This document shows positions 28,201-43,300 of a DNA stretch of 64,000 bases, piece after piece (within the stretch, counting starts at the first letter, position 1; every line of letters begins with the position of its first letter). Below the pieces are notes generated by a model. That model was not told the origin of the DNA. It saw nothing but the letters and a program-made list of their open reading frames with translations, and did not search any database. Source of the stretch: Pardosa pseudoannulata (lineage: Eukaryota; Arthropoda; Arachnida; Araneae; Lycosidae); NCBI GenBank assembly GCA_032207245.1, contig CM063509.1, positions 105,191,521 to 105,255,520 on the forward strand, given 5' to 3'. Both the position numbers and the translations under genes were made by a program.

Positions 28201-31200
28201 AAATTTTATTTTAATGTGTTAACCTTTTTGCTTATATCCATAATTTATACCAATTGTATTGAAACTTGTAGAAAAGATTTCAATGGGTAGTAGAAGTACT
28301 AATGTTGTTTATGGGGAGCTTGTTATATTAAATTGATATGTATGCACCCTTTTTCGATATTAAAAGAAATATTCCTCTGTTGATTTCATAGAAACTGTTA
28401 TTTCTGGTAAGAGATTGGAGTTTTCCATATGAAGCTACTTATGGCAGAGAAGGTGGAAAACAAATTTTGGAAAGAAGATTAGAGGTATGTGATAAAATAT
28501 ATACATATAGAAATTTTGTCCATTTTATTATAGTTGCAATGTATTTCAATGGATCATTTACTTGATTACAGTTTATATGCCATACTTTTACTACATTTTA
28601 TATATGGTTATGAAAGTATGCAGTTTTCTCTTTTGTAATGGTCTTGATTCATATGCAATTTTAAATTTTGTAGCTTAGGATATAACATGTTCTGTGTGGA
28701 TATATTTCAATACTTCTTAAAAATTTATTGCTTTTGACCAAATTTATATAAATATTTATAGTTTATTTGAAAGACTAATTTTATTGCACATGTATTGCAA
28801 TTCAAATTAAAAAGTATTTTTAATAATGATATTATATTTTGTTATAAAGATGTCTAATATGTTTCCCCATTAATTTTGCTAGTTTTTTTTTTAACCTTAG
28901 AAGGTGCCAACTGAAAATTACATCGCATGAAAATTATGTTATTTATTATCATTACCTATTAAACTAAAATTCAAAACTTTTTGTAAATTATTTTTGTGCA
29001 TTTTAAATTTATGAAAGGGATGTTGCTGATTTATTTTATTCTTTACTTTCTTAAAGATATCTGATAAGCAGCATCCTCAACTTCAACAATTGCGAAAGCA
29101 TATTCGATCATGTTTTTCTGAGGTGGAATGCTTTTTGTTACCTCATCCTGGATTGGATGTTGCAACAAGTCCAAATTTTGATGGTCGTCTTTCAGGTGAA
29201 TATCTTTTTTTTTTTATACTGCTAAATGACTAGTTCTGCCATCATATATAGTTTGCAAGTTGTGTCTCTGAAGACGCTATGAACGAATGCATTTGAGCTT
29301 CAGATGGCCTTGTGGTTAATGTGATGAGCTAGAATCTTTTTGTGCCAGGTTCAAGCCTTTTGAGTGCTTTAATAGGGTGGCCACACATCAGGGAGAAACT
29401 GGGAAATCAGGTACTGTAGAACCTCGATTATCAATCTAATTAGGAATTTGCACATGTGGGGGAATGGAACAATTTAATAATTGTCTAATAATTTGACTCC
29501 AAAAATGTAAAAAAAAAAGGGGGGGGTCATTTTTTAAAATGACTTTAAAGTTAAAGGAAAACCATTTGACTTCAAAGTGCTCTGTGACAGGTTGGGACAT
29601 TACAATTTATGATGTTTCAGTGTTGGCATTTTGTTAGCAAGCGCTTTCTATTTCTGGATTGTGTTTTGCTGGTATTTTAAAATTTTCTAGTCTTCTATAT
29701 TTATTTCTACTCTGACCTTTAGGATAATTTCTTATTAATCTTGATGATAGATATGTGTAGATTTATTTATATCTCTTACCCAGATTCAGAAAAGAACAGT
29801 CCTTTAATCTCGTGAAAATTTACACCATATCAATGTTTTCATTTTGGGAAATAATTCAGATTTCACGGGAGCAGTAATAGGAAAAATCAAAACCAAAAGA
29901 TATGTAAAATAATTTTTCATATTTTTCTTAATGTACTTCAAATGTATAGGTGCTTATTAATACTATCCACAGTTATTCTTTTTGTAGACACTGACAACAT
30001 GCCAAACATACCTATTTATGCAACATATGCATTTACTGTTGTAGTATCATGTTTTGTTTAGAGAGATAGAAGTAATGTTTAAATAAAAAAATTAAAGAAG
30101 GTATTTATACTTCTTTTAATTGGAAGTTATGTAGGAGATGTTATTTTGATCTAATAAAATAAAAAATACCTGAAAAGTATTTTAATATTGTAGTTGGAAA
30201 TATATTAAAAAGTATTCTTGAAACAAAATACTTAGATTATGTATTAAAATCACCAACATGTTTGGTTTTAAAGATCACCATTGTGAAGAACCATTTTTAT
30301 TAATTTTCCTAATCGTTTACCTATTTTTTGTATGTAAAATACCTATCATTTCATATTGACATTTAAAAGAGATTCATCTCTTGGATTATTTTAATCAAAA
30401 CAATCATGGCTATCTTAAAGTTTCTTTATAGACTAATTTATAGAAATGAATGAAGAAATTTTGTTAAATTATATTAGTGTAAATTGATATGTACATATGT
30501 AACACTATGGCCTGTGCACTTTTGGTTTAATGTTAATTTTAGGAGTAGCATAAGCTTGACGAATAACTTTGGCTCGTATATTAAAACAAGCAAGAAGCAT
30601 AATAGAAAAGAGTAAATATATATATTGACCAGTTTTATGTATATAGAACTTGTCCTTGATGGCAGATAGAAATAATATTGTATAAATTTTGGGAAATGTA
30701 ACTTAGATTTAGTGTTGAAATCTGAATTTGATATTGTGCGTTTGTACTTTAATTATAAATTTCTATTGACTCTAATATTTATTAGAAAAATTCACGAATG
30801 TCTTTTTGAAATGTATGCATTGTTCAGATTCATCATAGTATTTTTCTATACTTGCAAATTGTATTAGTTTTTGAGTTATATATTAAATATTAATACAATT
30901 TTATTGCCTAATATAAGTGTTAAATAAAAAGTTATAGTTTCTGACATTAAATTTACATTTTTTATAATATCAGTTTTTAAAGATATAATTTCAAATTAGC
31001 TTCCCATTTAATTGAAAAAGTCACAGTGTGAACTGCTATATTCAAGAAATTAGGTATCTCTAGAAAATATTTAAATACCTTGAAAATTCATAAAAAAATT
31101 TTTGTGAGTTATATATTAAATTATTGCAATGTATATCCTTCTTCATAAATTCATTATAAAATACCTAAGCTTTGTAAAAAATACTCCAAAATTAGGGATT

Positions 31201-31328
31201 TTTTTATAAAAAAAAAAAAAAAAAGTTAAAACAGTATTGGTTAGCCAACAGCACTTTTAAATGTTGTATATTTATATATATATATATATATATATTAATA
31301 TATTAATATATATATAATATATTTAATG

Positions 31329-31374
<46 letters not shown>

Positions 31375-34300
31375 TATTAATATATATATAATATATTTAA
31401 TGTTAATATATATATATATATATAACAGAGGTTGAATTACAGCAAAATGATCTTCACAAACTCAAAGAGATGATTTATATGATAATTTGGGGTTTAATTT
31501 CTCATCTCTTTTCATAACATTACTTCAGATTTAACATATACTGGGTATCTTTGGGAAAACTGAAAAATTTCTTTTCATTGCAATTAGTCATTGTTTTTAT
31601 AAAGGGCAGCACAATACAATATTTAGAACGACTTTTTAATGTTGACATAATAAAAAAACAATTCCATTATATGCGATTTTTTGAACAGGAACAAGTTAAA
31701 AAGTAGCCTTATCCCATGTAAACAACACATACTATCGGTGTTTCCATGACCTAAAATATCTAAAATTCTCTTTTTTTCCCTTTTCATTCTTTCATACTTA
31801 ATTTCCTAACCACAACATCTCAGAATTAAGAGTTTGCTGGATTAAATTCTTTTTATTGATTTCCCAAAGCTAACTCTGGAATAAATGCTAATTTTCTGCC
31901 CATTGGCCACATTTTCCAACCCCCCCCCCCCCCAAAAAAAAAGGAAAAATCCTTTTAATGTCTAAATTTGTACATAATGCTGACTAAGCTGCTGGTCTCA
32001 TGGTAATAACTCTGTATGTTCACTTGCTGTTGGGAAAAATTTGTAATACTGTTTTTCTCATTCAATGTTGATCTCTTGTCTGGCAAAGATGTCTATTGTC
32101 TCAAATAAAGTTAAAGTTCCTCCATAGACTACACTGTTGTTTTAATGGAGCGACTGCAGATTAAGTAGTCTTTCTCATTGCCCTGTAAGCCTGGGCAATT
32201 AAAGGTAATTGGGGCTTGTGTAACTAACATATAAATTTGTCATGTTACATATAAATTCATACATCATTAGATATTCAGAAAAAAATTGGCTGTGTTAATC
32301 GAAGCTTAGGTAATCAAAGTTCTGTTGTAATTAACATGGTACTGTATGATTCTGGAAAATATCGGGCTACTTTTCAAAATTCCTTAAAAATAGACATTTT
32401 CCAAAATTTCACTAACTTTGGGAAAGTTTTTTTGCAGTTACCAAAAGACTAATCACAATGCTAAAATTAAAATTTCAAATAGTTCAGATTTAAAAAAGAA
32501 ATTAGTTTTACATTTTATTAGGTAGCTTAAAGAATGTTAGTGTTTTCTTTTAAAGGGGGGTAATTTTTTATTTTCATTTTAGGGTTATTTACACTTTTAA
32601 AAATTATCATTATCTGTGTCAAATTATTAAGATATTTTTTCACCCCAATTAAAGTTTAAGAAAAATACTTCATACCTTTTAGTTGTATCATTCATATGCT
32701 TGTTGATTTTGACTATTTTGAGGAGAAATTGCAGCTGTAATATATCCAAAGCACATGGAAATGTGGCATGCCTTAGGATTGATTATTCTGAAAGAATGGA
32801 CTATTAGGTAGGGGCATTCATCAGGTGGAAAAAGTTGTCAGCATAAGCCTAAAAAATTATACTTTTTACTTACATATAAATGAAAATAATAATAATAAAT
32901 TATGTGCGTGCATGGATGCAGCCTGGTTAAAAGTTTGGCACATTTCCGATAAATGCTATTTAGCTGCTATATGCCAGGAAATTTTTCAGAAATTATCAAG
33001 ATACTTATTTTCCTAGATTTTGTGGCTACCATGATTAAACACCACCAGATATACCTGGATAATGTACTGATTAACAAGGAGAAATCTTTTCTTAACCAAA
33101 TTTTATTTAATAGAAATTAAATTGTTTTTATTTTATTTTTAGCTATTCGTTCAGAGTTTAAAGATGCACTCCAGGATCTGGTTAAGTTACTGTTGGCTCC
33201 TTCTAATTTGCTTCCAAAACACATTGGTGGTCGATATGTTACAGCTAAAGATCTCATAAACTATTTTAAAGTAAGATATTTAATTGTTTTAAATTAGTCA
33301 ACATTTTAAATTATGTACATTTAAAAAAGTACATAGTTACGAATATTATGAATTTTTTTTTCTCTAGGCATATGTGGAGATTTTTAAAGGAGGAGAACTT
33401 CCTGAGCCTAAATCAATGCTGATGGTTAGTCCAATTTCTATTTGATAAAACATTTCTGTATAAAAATCTTATTACTCCATTTAATTGTTCTTGTTTACAT
33501 ATTTTTGCTCTAGGCCACTGCTGAAGCAAATAATTTGTCTGCTGTAGCAAACTCCAAGGAATTTTACAATGCTGAAATGGAAAAGGTACATATTTCTTAT
33601 AAGTTAATTGTTGTTTCTTTGAGTTCATATAATCAGTAAGAGTCAAGTAGTTAATGTGTAATAAGTACTCTCAACTATTTGTTGTTCTTAATAAAATAAA
33701 ATCCCATCTTCCTTTGTTGAGTTTCTGTGGGAATATGATGGTTGTATTTCTGCAACTTTACTGTTAATCATTCATATATTACAGATCCAAATACTATATT
33801 GCCTGTAAAGTAGTTTTTAAACCATTTTTAAGGCCTATTTTGAAAAAAATATATGGGAAGTTATTTTAGTATATTTCATTAATGCTTTAAAAATACTGTT
33901 TTGTAGTGTATGTATTGTTTTCACTATTTTAAAATTTGGGCTGAATTAGTTGATGTTGTAAATCAGCAAATTAGTTGATGTAGTTAAATTATATTTTTGC
34001 AAATTTATTTGATTTGTTATCTAAATAATCTTGTAAAAATAATTTATAAATCAATATTTAACCAATCTATTTTGTTTCTATCTGATTCTGAAATTGTATG
34101 ATATTTAAATTATATTAAAATTCAGGTATTGTCCAGATATAGTTCCAACATTTATAAATTAACCTGCATTAACCAACATTTATAAATTAAATATAATTTT
34201 ATTTTAAATTAGTGTATACTTTTCAGAAAATATTGTGTGAAGTTCAGAAAATTTGTTTTTACTTGGAATCACCCATAATATATATGTATATAAACTCGCA

Positions 34301-37300
34301 CCACCTTAAATGAGAGGAAAATTGAAAACAGAACATTATTATTTAAGTTTTATATCACAAATTAACAATAGAAAAGTTAAGTGTTTATACGTGTGCATAA
34401 ATAATTATAATAATAATCAGCATATCAATTGAATACTCACTATAATAAAGGCAATAAATGTATCAATTATGAACTTAATAAATTTTAGTCTAACTTCTAC
34501 TAACATCCTATGTGACCTGGTCGTTTGCCATTGCCCAACCCTGTATAAAATATTCAAAAAGATGATTATAGAGAGCTTAAAGTATTTTTATTGTTGTTTT
34601 AATAGTTCTCAATATCTAGTATAATATTTACTTTAAAAAAATTTTCAAACCCTCCCCCCCTCTTTTTTTTTAAAAAAAAAAGGTTTGAAATAATGAGGAA
34701 AGACTGGATAAATAAGTTTAATAATTTTGATTTTAAAATAAATGTAGCATCAAATTTGCACCCTCTATTTCCCATAATTTCAATAACTTAGATATTACTT
34801 AATTTTTTATATTTTATATTTTTATTTTGAAATTAATGGCATTATTTAAAGGTATTACTAAATACATAAACAAATATGCTGAATATTAGAAACTTTATGA
34901 TGATTTTTTAAAAAAAACAGCTGTTATTTGTTTGTGGCTGAAAAAAAAATTCCTTATACTTTTATTGATAACAGTATTCTCATTTTAAGAAATGAATAAT
35001 AAAGATAATTTTTTTATATTTGAATTAGTGCTTTTAAATTCTGTAATCTATTAATAAAGGTATTCACCATGCTACCAGAGGCCGAGTAGTGCTTTACTCA
35101 TTTAAATATATTGAAAATGAGATTTTAGTCAAGTTTGTTCTGAAATTGCTTGCAGATGTTCAGAAAATGATTACTCATTTTTTTAAAAATTACTTTTTAA
35201 TCAGGTTATTCTATAAACAGTATTAGAAACTGTAGATGGTATCCTTTTTAACCTAAAAAGCAAAACTTTTTGTGTACAAAAATGTCTACTTTACAATATT
35301 TTTATGCAATTGCTGACTTATCTTTACTGTAGTTTTTTTTCTCAGTGTTATTATACTTTGCTTTTGTTCATTATTATAACTTTCATTACAACTATATATA
35401 TATATTTTTTTTAAATCTGTAGATATGTGGAGGAGATCGCCCTTATGTTAATCATGAGACATTAAATAAACTGCATTTTGAAATTCGCCATCAAGCTTTG
35501 CAAAAGTTTGCTGATACTAAAAAGATGGGCAGTGAAGAATTTGAACATTCATTTAAAGAAAAGTTAGTTAAGGTATGTAACTAACTTTTGCATTATTGCA
35601 CTGAGTTTATACTTAAAATAGTTATTTTAAAATTTTTAACTGATTAAGAATTTTGTTCTTGCATGTTAATTAACTTTTGGTATATTCTTTTGGTATATTG
35701 AAATTTTAAATAAACATTTGTTTTTTTAATCTAAGATTTTTTTATTAAAAAAAAAAAAAAGATTTATAGTGGTTGATCTAAACTTGCTGTTTCAATAAAA
35801 AAAAAATCAAAATTTATGTTTTCTGTAATTAATACTTGAAGTGTAGAAACATTCTTTAAGAATAAGTACTTAATTCGTAAAACATGTCTATTGATGTTTA
35901 AACAATCTTCATTTTATAAATTTTTTCCCTAAAATCTGTATTTTAATACATTAGAGTAATTTATTTGATTATTTTTTTGTGAGTAAATATAATTTCAGAT
36001 ATACTGCTTATATTTAAGCAGTTTGGAATTGGTTACTTACTTTTTCTTAATAACTTGGAACAATTTTCCTGGTGTGTGAATGATGGTTTAGCAGGTAGGG
36101 CAGGTAGCAAGTAGAGGGTGTAGTAGGTTGGCTACTTCCCAACATTGGAGTTAATTCAAATCCTCCAGTGCTAGCATGGATGTTCATAGACATTTTGAAT
36201 TTGCTTTGGTTACCAGGATTGACCAGGAAATAACTGGCCAAATTAGTTCTTGTGCTGCAAAAAATTAACTACAGTACACCAAACCAAACAAATTCACAAG
36301 TTATCAAGAGTGAACTGTATAAGAATATCTTTTAACTTCCTATACCATAATTTTGTACATATAGTTTATGGGTGAGATTTTTTATTTAAAAAATTTCATA
36401 AATCTGTGTGCACTACTAGATAATATGCAGACTATATGTGAAAAAAAATATGTATTTTAATATGACAATATTAAATCATTTTAACAAAAACCTTAGTACA
36501 GTAAAATGCTGTAAAATTCTGGATTTTCTGGGTTTTTTTTCTCTTGCTGTCTCATAAATTTAAAAGAAAAAAGATCAGGTTTTACTGTAATTAAAAATAT
36601 AAATACACATATATGCAAGTTTTGTAATAAATATTAATAAAAATAATGCTTAAAAAATAGAAAATATAACAAAATGGAAAAGTGTGTAAATAAATAGGAT
36701 ATAAAATACTTGCCTTTCTATTAACACTAAACGAAAGATAAACCAAATAAAATGCAGTCTAAAAGCAATGATTCTAAAGCATTTTTATTTAGTTATGTTG
36801 TATTGATTAATCATATTAAAATAATCACAAAACCATAAATTACACTTAAGAAAAGCCTTCAAAGTCTGAATTTTCACTCTCAGAATTAAACAGTTCAAAT
36901 ATATTTTCGGGAACAGTGTTTGTAAATTCACTTTCAGTATTGTAGTTGTCAGTGGTTTCCTTGCATTCATGTTCTTCTGCTTTGCTAACAATACTGGCTT
37001 TTATAAATCCAGATTGGATTGTTGATACTGTTACACTTTTCCAGGCTTTATTTACCTATTCTGCCACTTCAGTGTAAGACGCATTTCTCATATTACCTCT
37101 CTTTGTGAATGTGTACAAGCCTTCTGATATCCAAATTTCCCAGAACACATGTACATTGGTTTGTTTGTACATAAACATGTACATACAATCTGCTTTATGT
37201 ACATGTACACATGTACATAAACTTGTACATTGCTCTTAATAAAGCTAATATCCAGAGGTTGCAGTATTTTCTTTAGACCTCTGGGAATAATGGAAAGTTC

Positions 37301-37308
37301 AGCACCAA

Positions 37309-37370
<62 letters not shown>

Positions 37371-40300
37371 TATTTTTGCTGCCTTTTTTATGGTTTCTTT
37401 TAAATGTGCCTTCATGGAATCCATAAAAAGACCTTTTGAAGGAAAAAAAAAACACTTTCTCTAAACTCATATGTTTTTCTATTGCATGAAACAATAGACC
37501 CAATTAATTTCACCTTTAAAATTTGAAATCTTCATTTCCTCTGCCATAATTTTTTCTCGGAGACGAATTTAATGGAAGATACAAAGCAGCCTACATTTCT
37601 CTGTTTGAGCAGGGTTCCCACGGTCATGAAAAGTCATTGAAAAGCGCTTGTTTTCTTTTTGTTTTTTAAGGCCTTAAAAGGTTTTGAATTTTCTTTGAGG
37701 TCATTGAATTTGAGGTCTGGTGCTTGATTTTTCTTTTTCAAGTTCCTGCAAAATGTTATGTAGCCTCCACACTATGGCCAATTGTTCACCACTTCCTAAT
37801 GGGGACCTTGAACGATGGTTCACGGGTTGCATCCACATGCTGGGTCACTCAATGAGTCTAGCTCGTGGATTTGTCCATTGGGTCTACTGCACACTTTAGT
37901 GGCGCAACTGGCTGCCTTTGATCTTTGGAGAAAAACCACCTCCAAAGCCATCGTTCGTCAAGGTTTTATTGTCTTCCACCATCGACCATGATAAGCCATA
38001 CATCCTCCAAATGGTGGGGATGGCTTGCAGTGGACCATAGTGAAGTGGGGCCCTTAATTCATGTCTACACTGGAAAATTGAGAAGGATCGTTATTGGCAA
38101 TTGTGGACGTGTCACATGATTCATCTTTCATGCACTGCAAACTGCACTAGCTACTGTCACTGGCTTGATAAAATATGATTTAAAAAGGGATATAAAAAAT
38201 AAAAAGATTGGAATAGTTTTAAAAAAATCTGTATTTAAACCAGTATTCGTGTTCTTATAGCCCTTCCTTTTTTTTTTTTTTTTTTTACACCATATCAAAA
38301 GCCTGGGGTTTTTTTTCTGGGAAAAGAGTGAACATTTTATATATAGTTCCACTGTTTTGGGGAGTTATTTTAATTTTTTTCAATTATGAACAGCGTACGA
38401 AAGAGGTGCTTGAAAAAAATATCAGGTTTTAGAAAAGTCATTGAAAAGTGTTTTAAATTTTCAGAAGAAAAAGAGTGGGAACCATGTCGAGAACTCAGCT
38501 ATGTAAATAGTCTTTTATTGCAGGCCATTGTATTTTTTCACAGTGATTGGATCGCTTTCTTTCCATATTTTTTAATGTTTCCTTTTGTTTGTGCCGACTT
38601 CTTACTGCTTTCTCATTGATCTCAAAATAATGGCCCTCTTCTCTACTTCCATCCGATTCTGCTTTCTGAATTACATTCAGCTTGAAATCAGCAGTAAAAC
38701 TGCAATGATGTTTTAAAGACATAATGAATGACCAATAACACCACAAATTAAAACTTTGAAAACAAAGCACTCTGTTACGAGTAATCCTCGTGGTTAAATT
38801 ACCTTCAATCCTCAACCTTTGATCTTGAACCCATGCTCTCGATGTTGCAATTGGATCTTTAAATAGTGACTATTAATATTTTCCCATACTCCAGGACATA
38901 ATTTAAGGTTGTGCTACTTGCTACTACTAATTCGTTCTGTTTTCTTTTTTTTTTTCTCCCCATGGTTTACTATTGATATGATACAATGTTTTCTTGGCAT
39001 CTCGTGAGTTGTGCTTTTGTTTACATTTGATCATTGGCTGTTCGCATGATGTGCTTTTTTTCCCTTTCTTCAGATTTTGATGATTTAAGCAAGGAACAAT
39101 CAGCAGATAGTCCACGGACTATACATGCAAAATTACAGTATATGTGTGTGTGTGTATGTGTATATATATATATATAATCATATACATACTATTTTTTTTC
39201 TTTTAGGAAATTGATGAAATGTACAGTAGTTTTGTTAAGTTTAATGATGGCAAACAAATAGCTCATGCAATTCGAACTCCTGGAACTCTCTTGTTTGTCA
39301 TTTTGATCTGTTATTTGAATTCAACATTACTGCGAGCATTAGGATTAGAAGCTTTTGCTGTTTCGATTAATTTCTTCATGGTGATTACTATTGTTGCCTT
39401 GTTTATGTGGGGATATTGCAGGTAATGTATATATTTTCATATGTTTATTTACTGCATTGTTTACACTTATTGAAACCTCTACAATATTTTATGTGTAAAG
39501 CAGTCGGTCACACACACACATACATATTGATGTTATGCAGTTCTTAAATGCTATGGATTTACTGCATTCCCTTAAATTTAAAAATTAAAATAATTTTTTT
39601 ACCATTTTGTATTTAAATTTTGTGTATCTTTATTTCACTTCGACCTTTATTAATTTATTTTTTACAGTATGTTTTATTATTATGTATGGGATCATTAAGA
39701 GGCCTCAACATTTGCATATACCTCCTTCTTGGTTGAGTAGAAAACTGCTGACAATACTTGAAATAAATTTTACAGTACCAAGTTTCATTAAGAAACTAAT
39801 ATGAACAAATTAGTGGTTTAAAAATTTAAAAGAAAACAGGTAAAACAAAATTGTTTAATTCAAGCATAGCAAAATCTCAATTATTGCAATAACAGGATAG
39901 CCACAGACCTAAAAAATCTGAAAATATCAGGGATTTTGAAAAAGACAGGGAATATCACTGAATTCTTATGAGATTCCAGGATTTTGCAATCCAGTTATAA
40001 AAAGTTGAATGTTTTTGAAATTTTTACAAAAATCACTTCCTTTAACAAAAGCAATATCATACTTTGATGCAGAAGTATTTAGAAGTGAGAACTAGAGGAA
40101 ATTGCAAATTAAGAAGTTGCTTTTTTAGAATAAAATGTTGGTTTGATGGTGTTATGGTGATAAGACTGATAGACAGTTTAATAAAGTCTGTAGCCACTCA
40201 GATGGACTGTGATGGACAGCTTTAAGGATTACTTCACACTCAAGCAATGAATCTGAACACTCTCAGAGAAATATTTTGGGTGATTTTAAAAAATGTAGTT

Positions 40301-43300
40301 CCCTCAATAACATTCTTGAAGTGGGTTTTACATTTAACACAAGGAATTGTAAATGTAAAACATGTTTTTAAATTTGGAATACTTATTGCAAGACCTGGTG
40401 GAAACATCTAATTATCAAGCAAATAATTTTTGATGCATTTAATGGTATAAAAGATAATGTAAAATATTAAGTTCTTAAAGGGCTTATGATGTCTTACAAA
40501 AGTTCTTGGGCATGCTATTCAGAGGATTTGAAAAGGTAAGAGGAAGAGGTATACAAAGAAATTTCAAACAAAAGAAAAATTAATGGAGGGGCAAAAAATT
40601 TTAAAAATCAAAGATCTCAAAGCAAATAATGAAGTTAATTTAGTAAAAGAGCAGATAAAATATTTAAGGGAAAATACATTTAGTTATTTAGGGGTATACA
40701 TTTAGTATACAAAACAAAAAATGTTTTGTCAAATAAAATGTTTTCTTCTCTAATCTATTTTTTTTTTCTCTAAAAATGTTCAAGCTGAAATGATACCAGG
40801 AATACAGCTTTAAGTTCAACATTTCTTTTTTATTTTTAAAATTAGTGTTATGTTCACAATGTGTCAATGAATTTACATTGTTTTGTTATTTAGGTAATGA
40901 GAAGCAAAAAATTTTATTTGTTTAATTACTAGCAATTTATTTCGAAATCCTTAAATTAAACAGCTGAATAGAAAAGAGTCGAAGTGATGTGTAATACTGT
41001 AAAAGTTTTTGACTCTTGTAGCTGATATTTTCTAAAACTGATATGTAATTTCATTTATTTTTACCCAAAATATTCTACTTTTTTTTTAATATAAAATTTC
41101 TTGCTTTAGACTTAACAGGAGTGGAGAGAATATAGAGCTTATCAGTCATTGATGTACCTTGAATTCTATTAGAAAATCTGAGGTTATCAGGAAATTAAAA
41201 AATCACTTTTTTGTAGCCAACCTGAAAATTATTGCAAGTAATTTTAATAACGTTCATTATTAAAATTACTTGCAATGTTTCTTAACGTTCATTTTGAAAA
41301 TATGAAAACTCTGCAAATATGTTGCTCCTGTCTGTTCAGTTTTTTTTCCCTCTCCCAATATATTTGCAAAAACAGAACTATTTGTATATGTATATTCCAT
41401 ATTTTTATATGCACCTTTAACAGTATAATAAACTTTTAAATCATAGTTTGAATAAAAGTGAGAGTCACAAGACACAATTTCTTTCCTTTCTCCCCAACAG
41501 AACATGGGAGTTTCAACTGATCATATTAATTTTGTACTTTTGATTAAATACATTCATTTTCATAATTTGAGTTAGTTGTATCTGATAACTATCAATACAA
41601 GGGTAGTTTTTAATGGGTTACTAGAAGTTTTATGGCTAATGCAGTTATTGTCTGATGTAAGAGGGGGGGGGAGTATGAAAACACTTGTAAACAGTGTTCA
41701 AATTTTTGTAGTAATTCTTTAAGTGTGTACATTAAAATTTTGTTAATATTTTAGATCTACATATAAATTCTTCTTTGGTTGCAGGTTTACTGGAGAGGCA
41801 CAACATATTGGAATTTTTATTGATAATATTGTTAATGTGATATTGAACAGTGTAAGTATTAAATGGACTTTAATTTCTTTTGATAATATCATCTGTTACA
41901 TAGTAATTTGAATTAACTGGTTGATTTTGTGTATCCTAACCGAAACTCTGTAACTTGTTTATTTGAATGTATTTAGAGGCTCTTTTTAATGTACATTTGA
42001 AAAAAAATATTTTTATGAAAATTTCTTTGATTTATAAAGCAGCAGTGTTTGCTTTTCCATTATGTTTTGCAAACTATCTGTGTATGACCAAAGTACTTGA
42101 TTATATAAAGATGAATGAGACTAGTGCAGACATCAGTATAAAGAAAATAGACTGGAGGCAAATAAAACTATTGATACCTAGTATCCTTTTTTTGGGTACA
42201 GCTAAAAATTTGTAGAATTTTTATGCTTTCATAAAACATGTTTTTCTTAAAGAAAGAAAAAAAAAAAAAAAAAAGAGGATTATAGATGTCAGTTGTGTTA
42301 AGAATCTACCAAAGTATCTAGCATTATTTATAATTTTATCATTTGGATCAGCATTTTACGATGAGTCTCGCACATAAATTTACTTTACTGTCAGATACAT
42401 TGATTAAAATCATAACAAATAGTTTTATCTATTATAAAGCTATTGTACAGTGTATTACCTATACATTGTTTACATTTGATACCAAATAAATCCCCTATTA
42501 TAAAGTTATTCTGAAAATATATATGTATATGTATATAAATGGTATCCTATAATATTTAAAATGATAGCTCAGACTAAGCATAGACATGTATAACATATAC
42601 TATGAGGATAGATAATATTCAAAGTTGTTTAAATTTTATATTAGTTTTACTTTGTGTAGTTCATAACTTGGATTGAAGATTTCATCAATATATATTTGGT
42701 AAAAGTGATTCAAGCTTTAATGTGTTAAAATTATTTGGCTTAAACTTCTGAAACATAAAATTCTAAAATGTTGAAAATTTTAATGGTGACTGTCAGTTGC
42801 ATCATTTCATTTTCTAGCCAATATTAATTGTATAGTATGTGCACAACCTTTCTAACAGAAGGGCCTCTCACAGAATTGCCCAGGTTACTTGAGGGCTAAC
42901 ATATTGAATTCCTTTTGAAAGTTAATATTAACAGTGTGCATTTTTATACAAGATATGACTTTTTAAACAATGTGTGAGTGTTAGCTGTATTTAAGTATAT
43001 TAAGTGATAGTTGAATTAACCAATCTCCTACTTCTGCTGTGAATTTTTATGAGTTATGTGCATTTTTTTTTTTTTGGTTGGGAAAATTTTTAACTCTGTG
43101 AAAATTGTAAAATCTTTAAGTGTTAAAGAGGAAGTTATTTCATCTAGTCATAATTTATTTGTAATTACTTATAAGATCCTGAAGTGCAGTTATTGCATTA
43201 AAATATTTTCAGGTGAAAATTGCTATTTAGGAATTGATGTAAAAAATTGGGGAAAATGTTGCTTCTGTGCTGTTTTGCACATTCCCAGTATGGCTGCACA

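Larger units (their letters stand above)
29377..33031. mobile_element. Old DNA repeat R1, copy A, split by a Tigger insertion
   Basis: The left part starts GGGTGGCCACACATCAGGG (29377-29411). It resumes at 32330 with GATTCTGGAAAATATCGGGC and ends about 33031 with GTGGCTACC, an imperfect inverse of the start. The right part aligns with copy B at 43280-43898: AAGAAAAATACTTCAT, TGTATCATTCATAT, and CTGTAATATA followed by CATGGAAA in both. Probably a non-autonomous DNA transposon; superfamily unknown. Confidence 0.6.

Noticed and set aside
31267..31424. CRISPR-like array
   Set aside because: Simple AT minisatellite with no unique spacers, in a eukaryotic genome.
41231..41276. microRNA precursor
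   Set aside because: A 20-bp stem with a 6-base loop is shorter than a normal pre-miRNA and lacks extended pairing.
41967..42215. 82-codon ORF in intron 13 as an extra atlastin exon
   Set aside because: No acceptor gives the right phase, no resemblance to atlastin, and composition like the surrounding intron.
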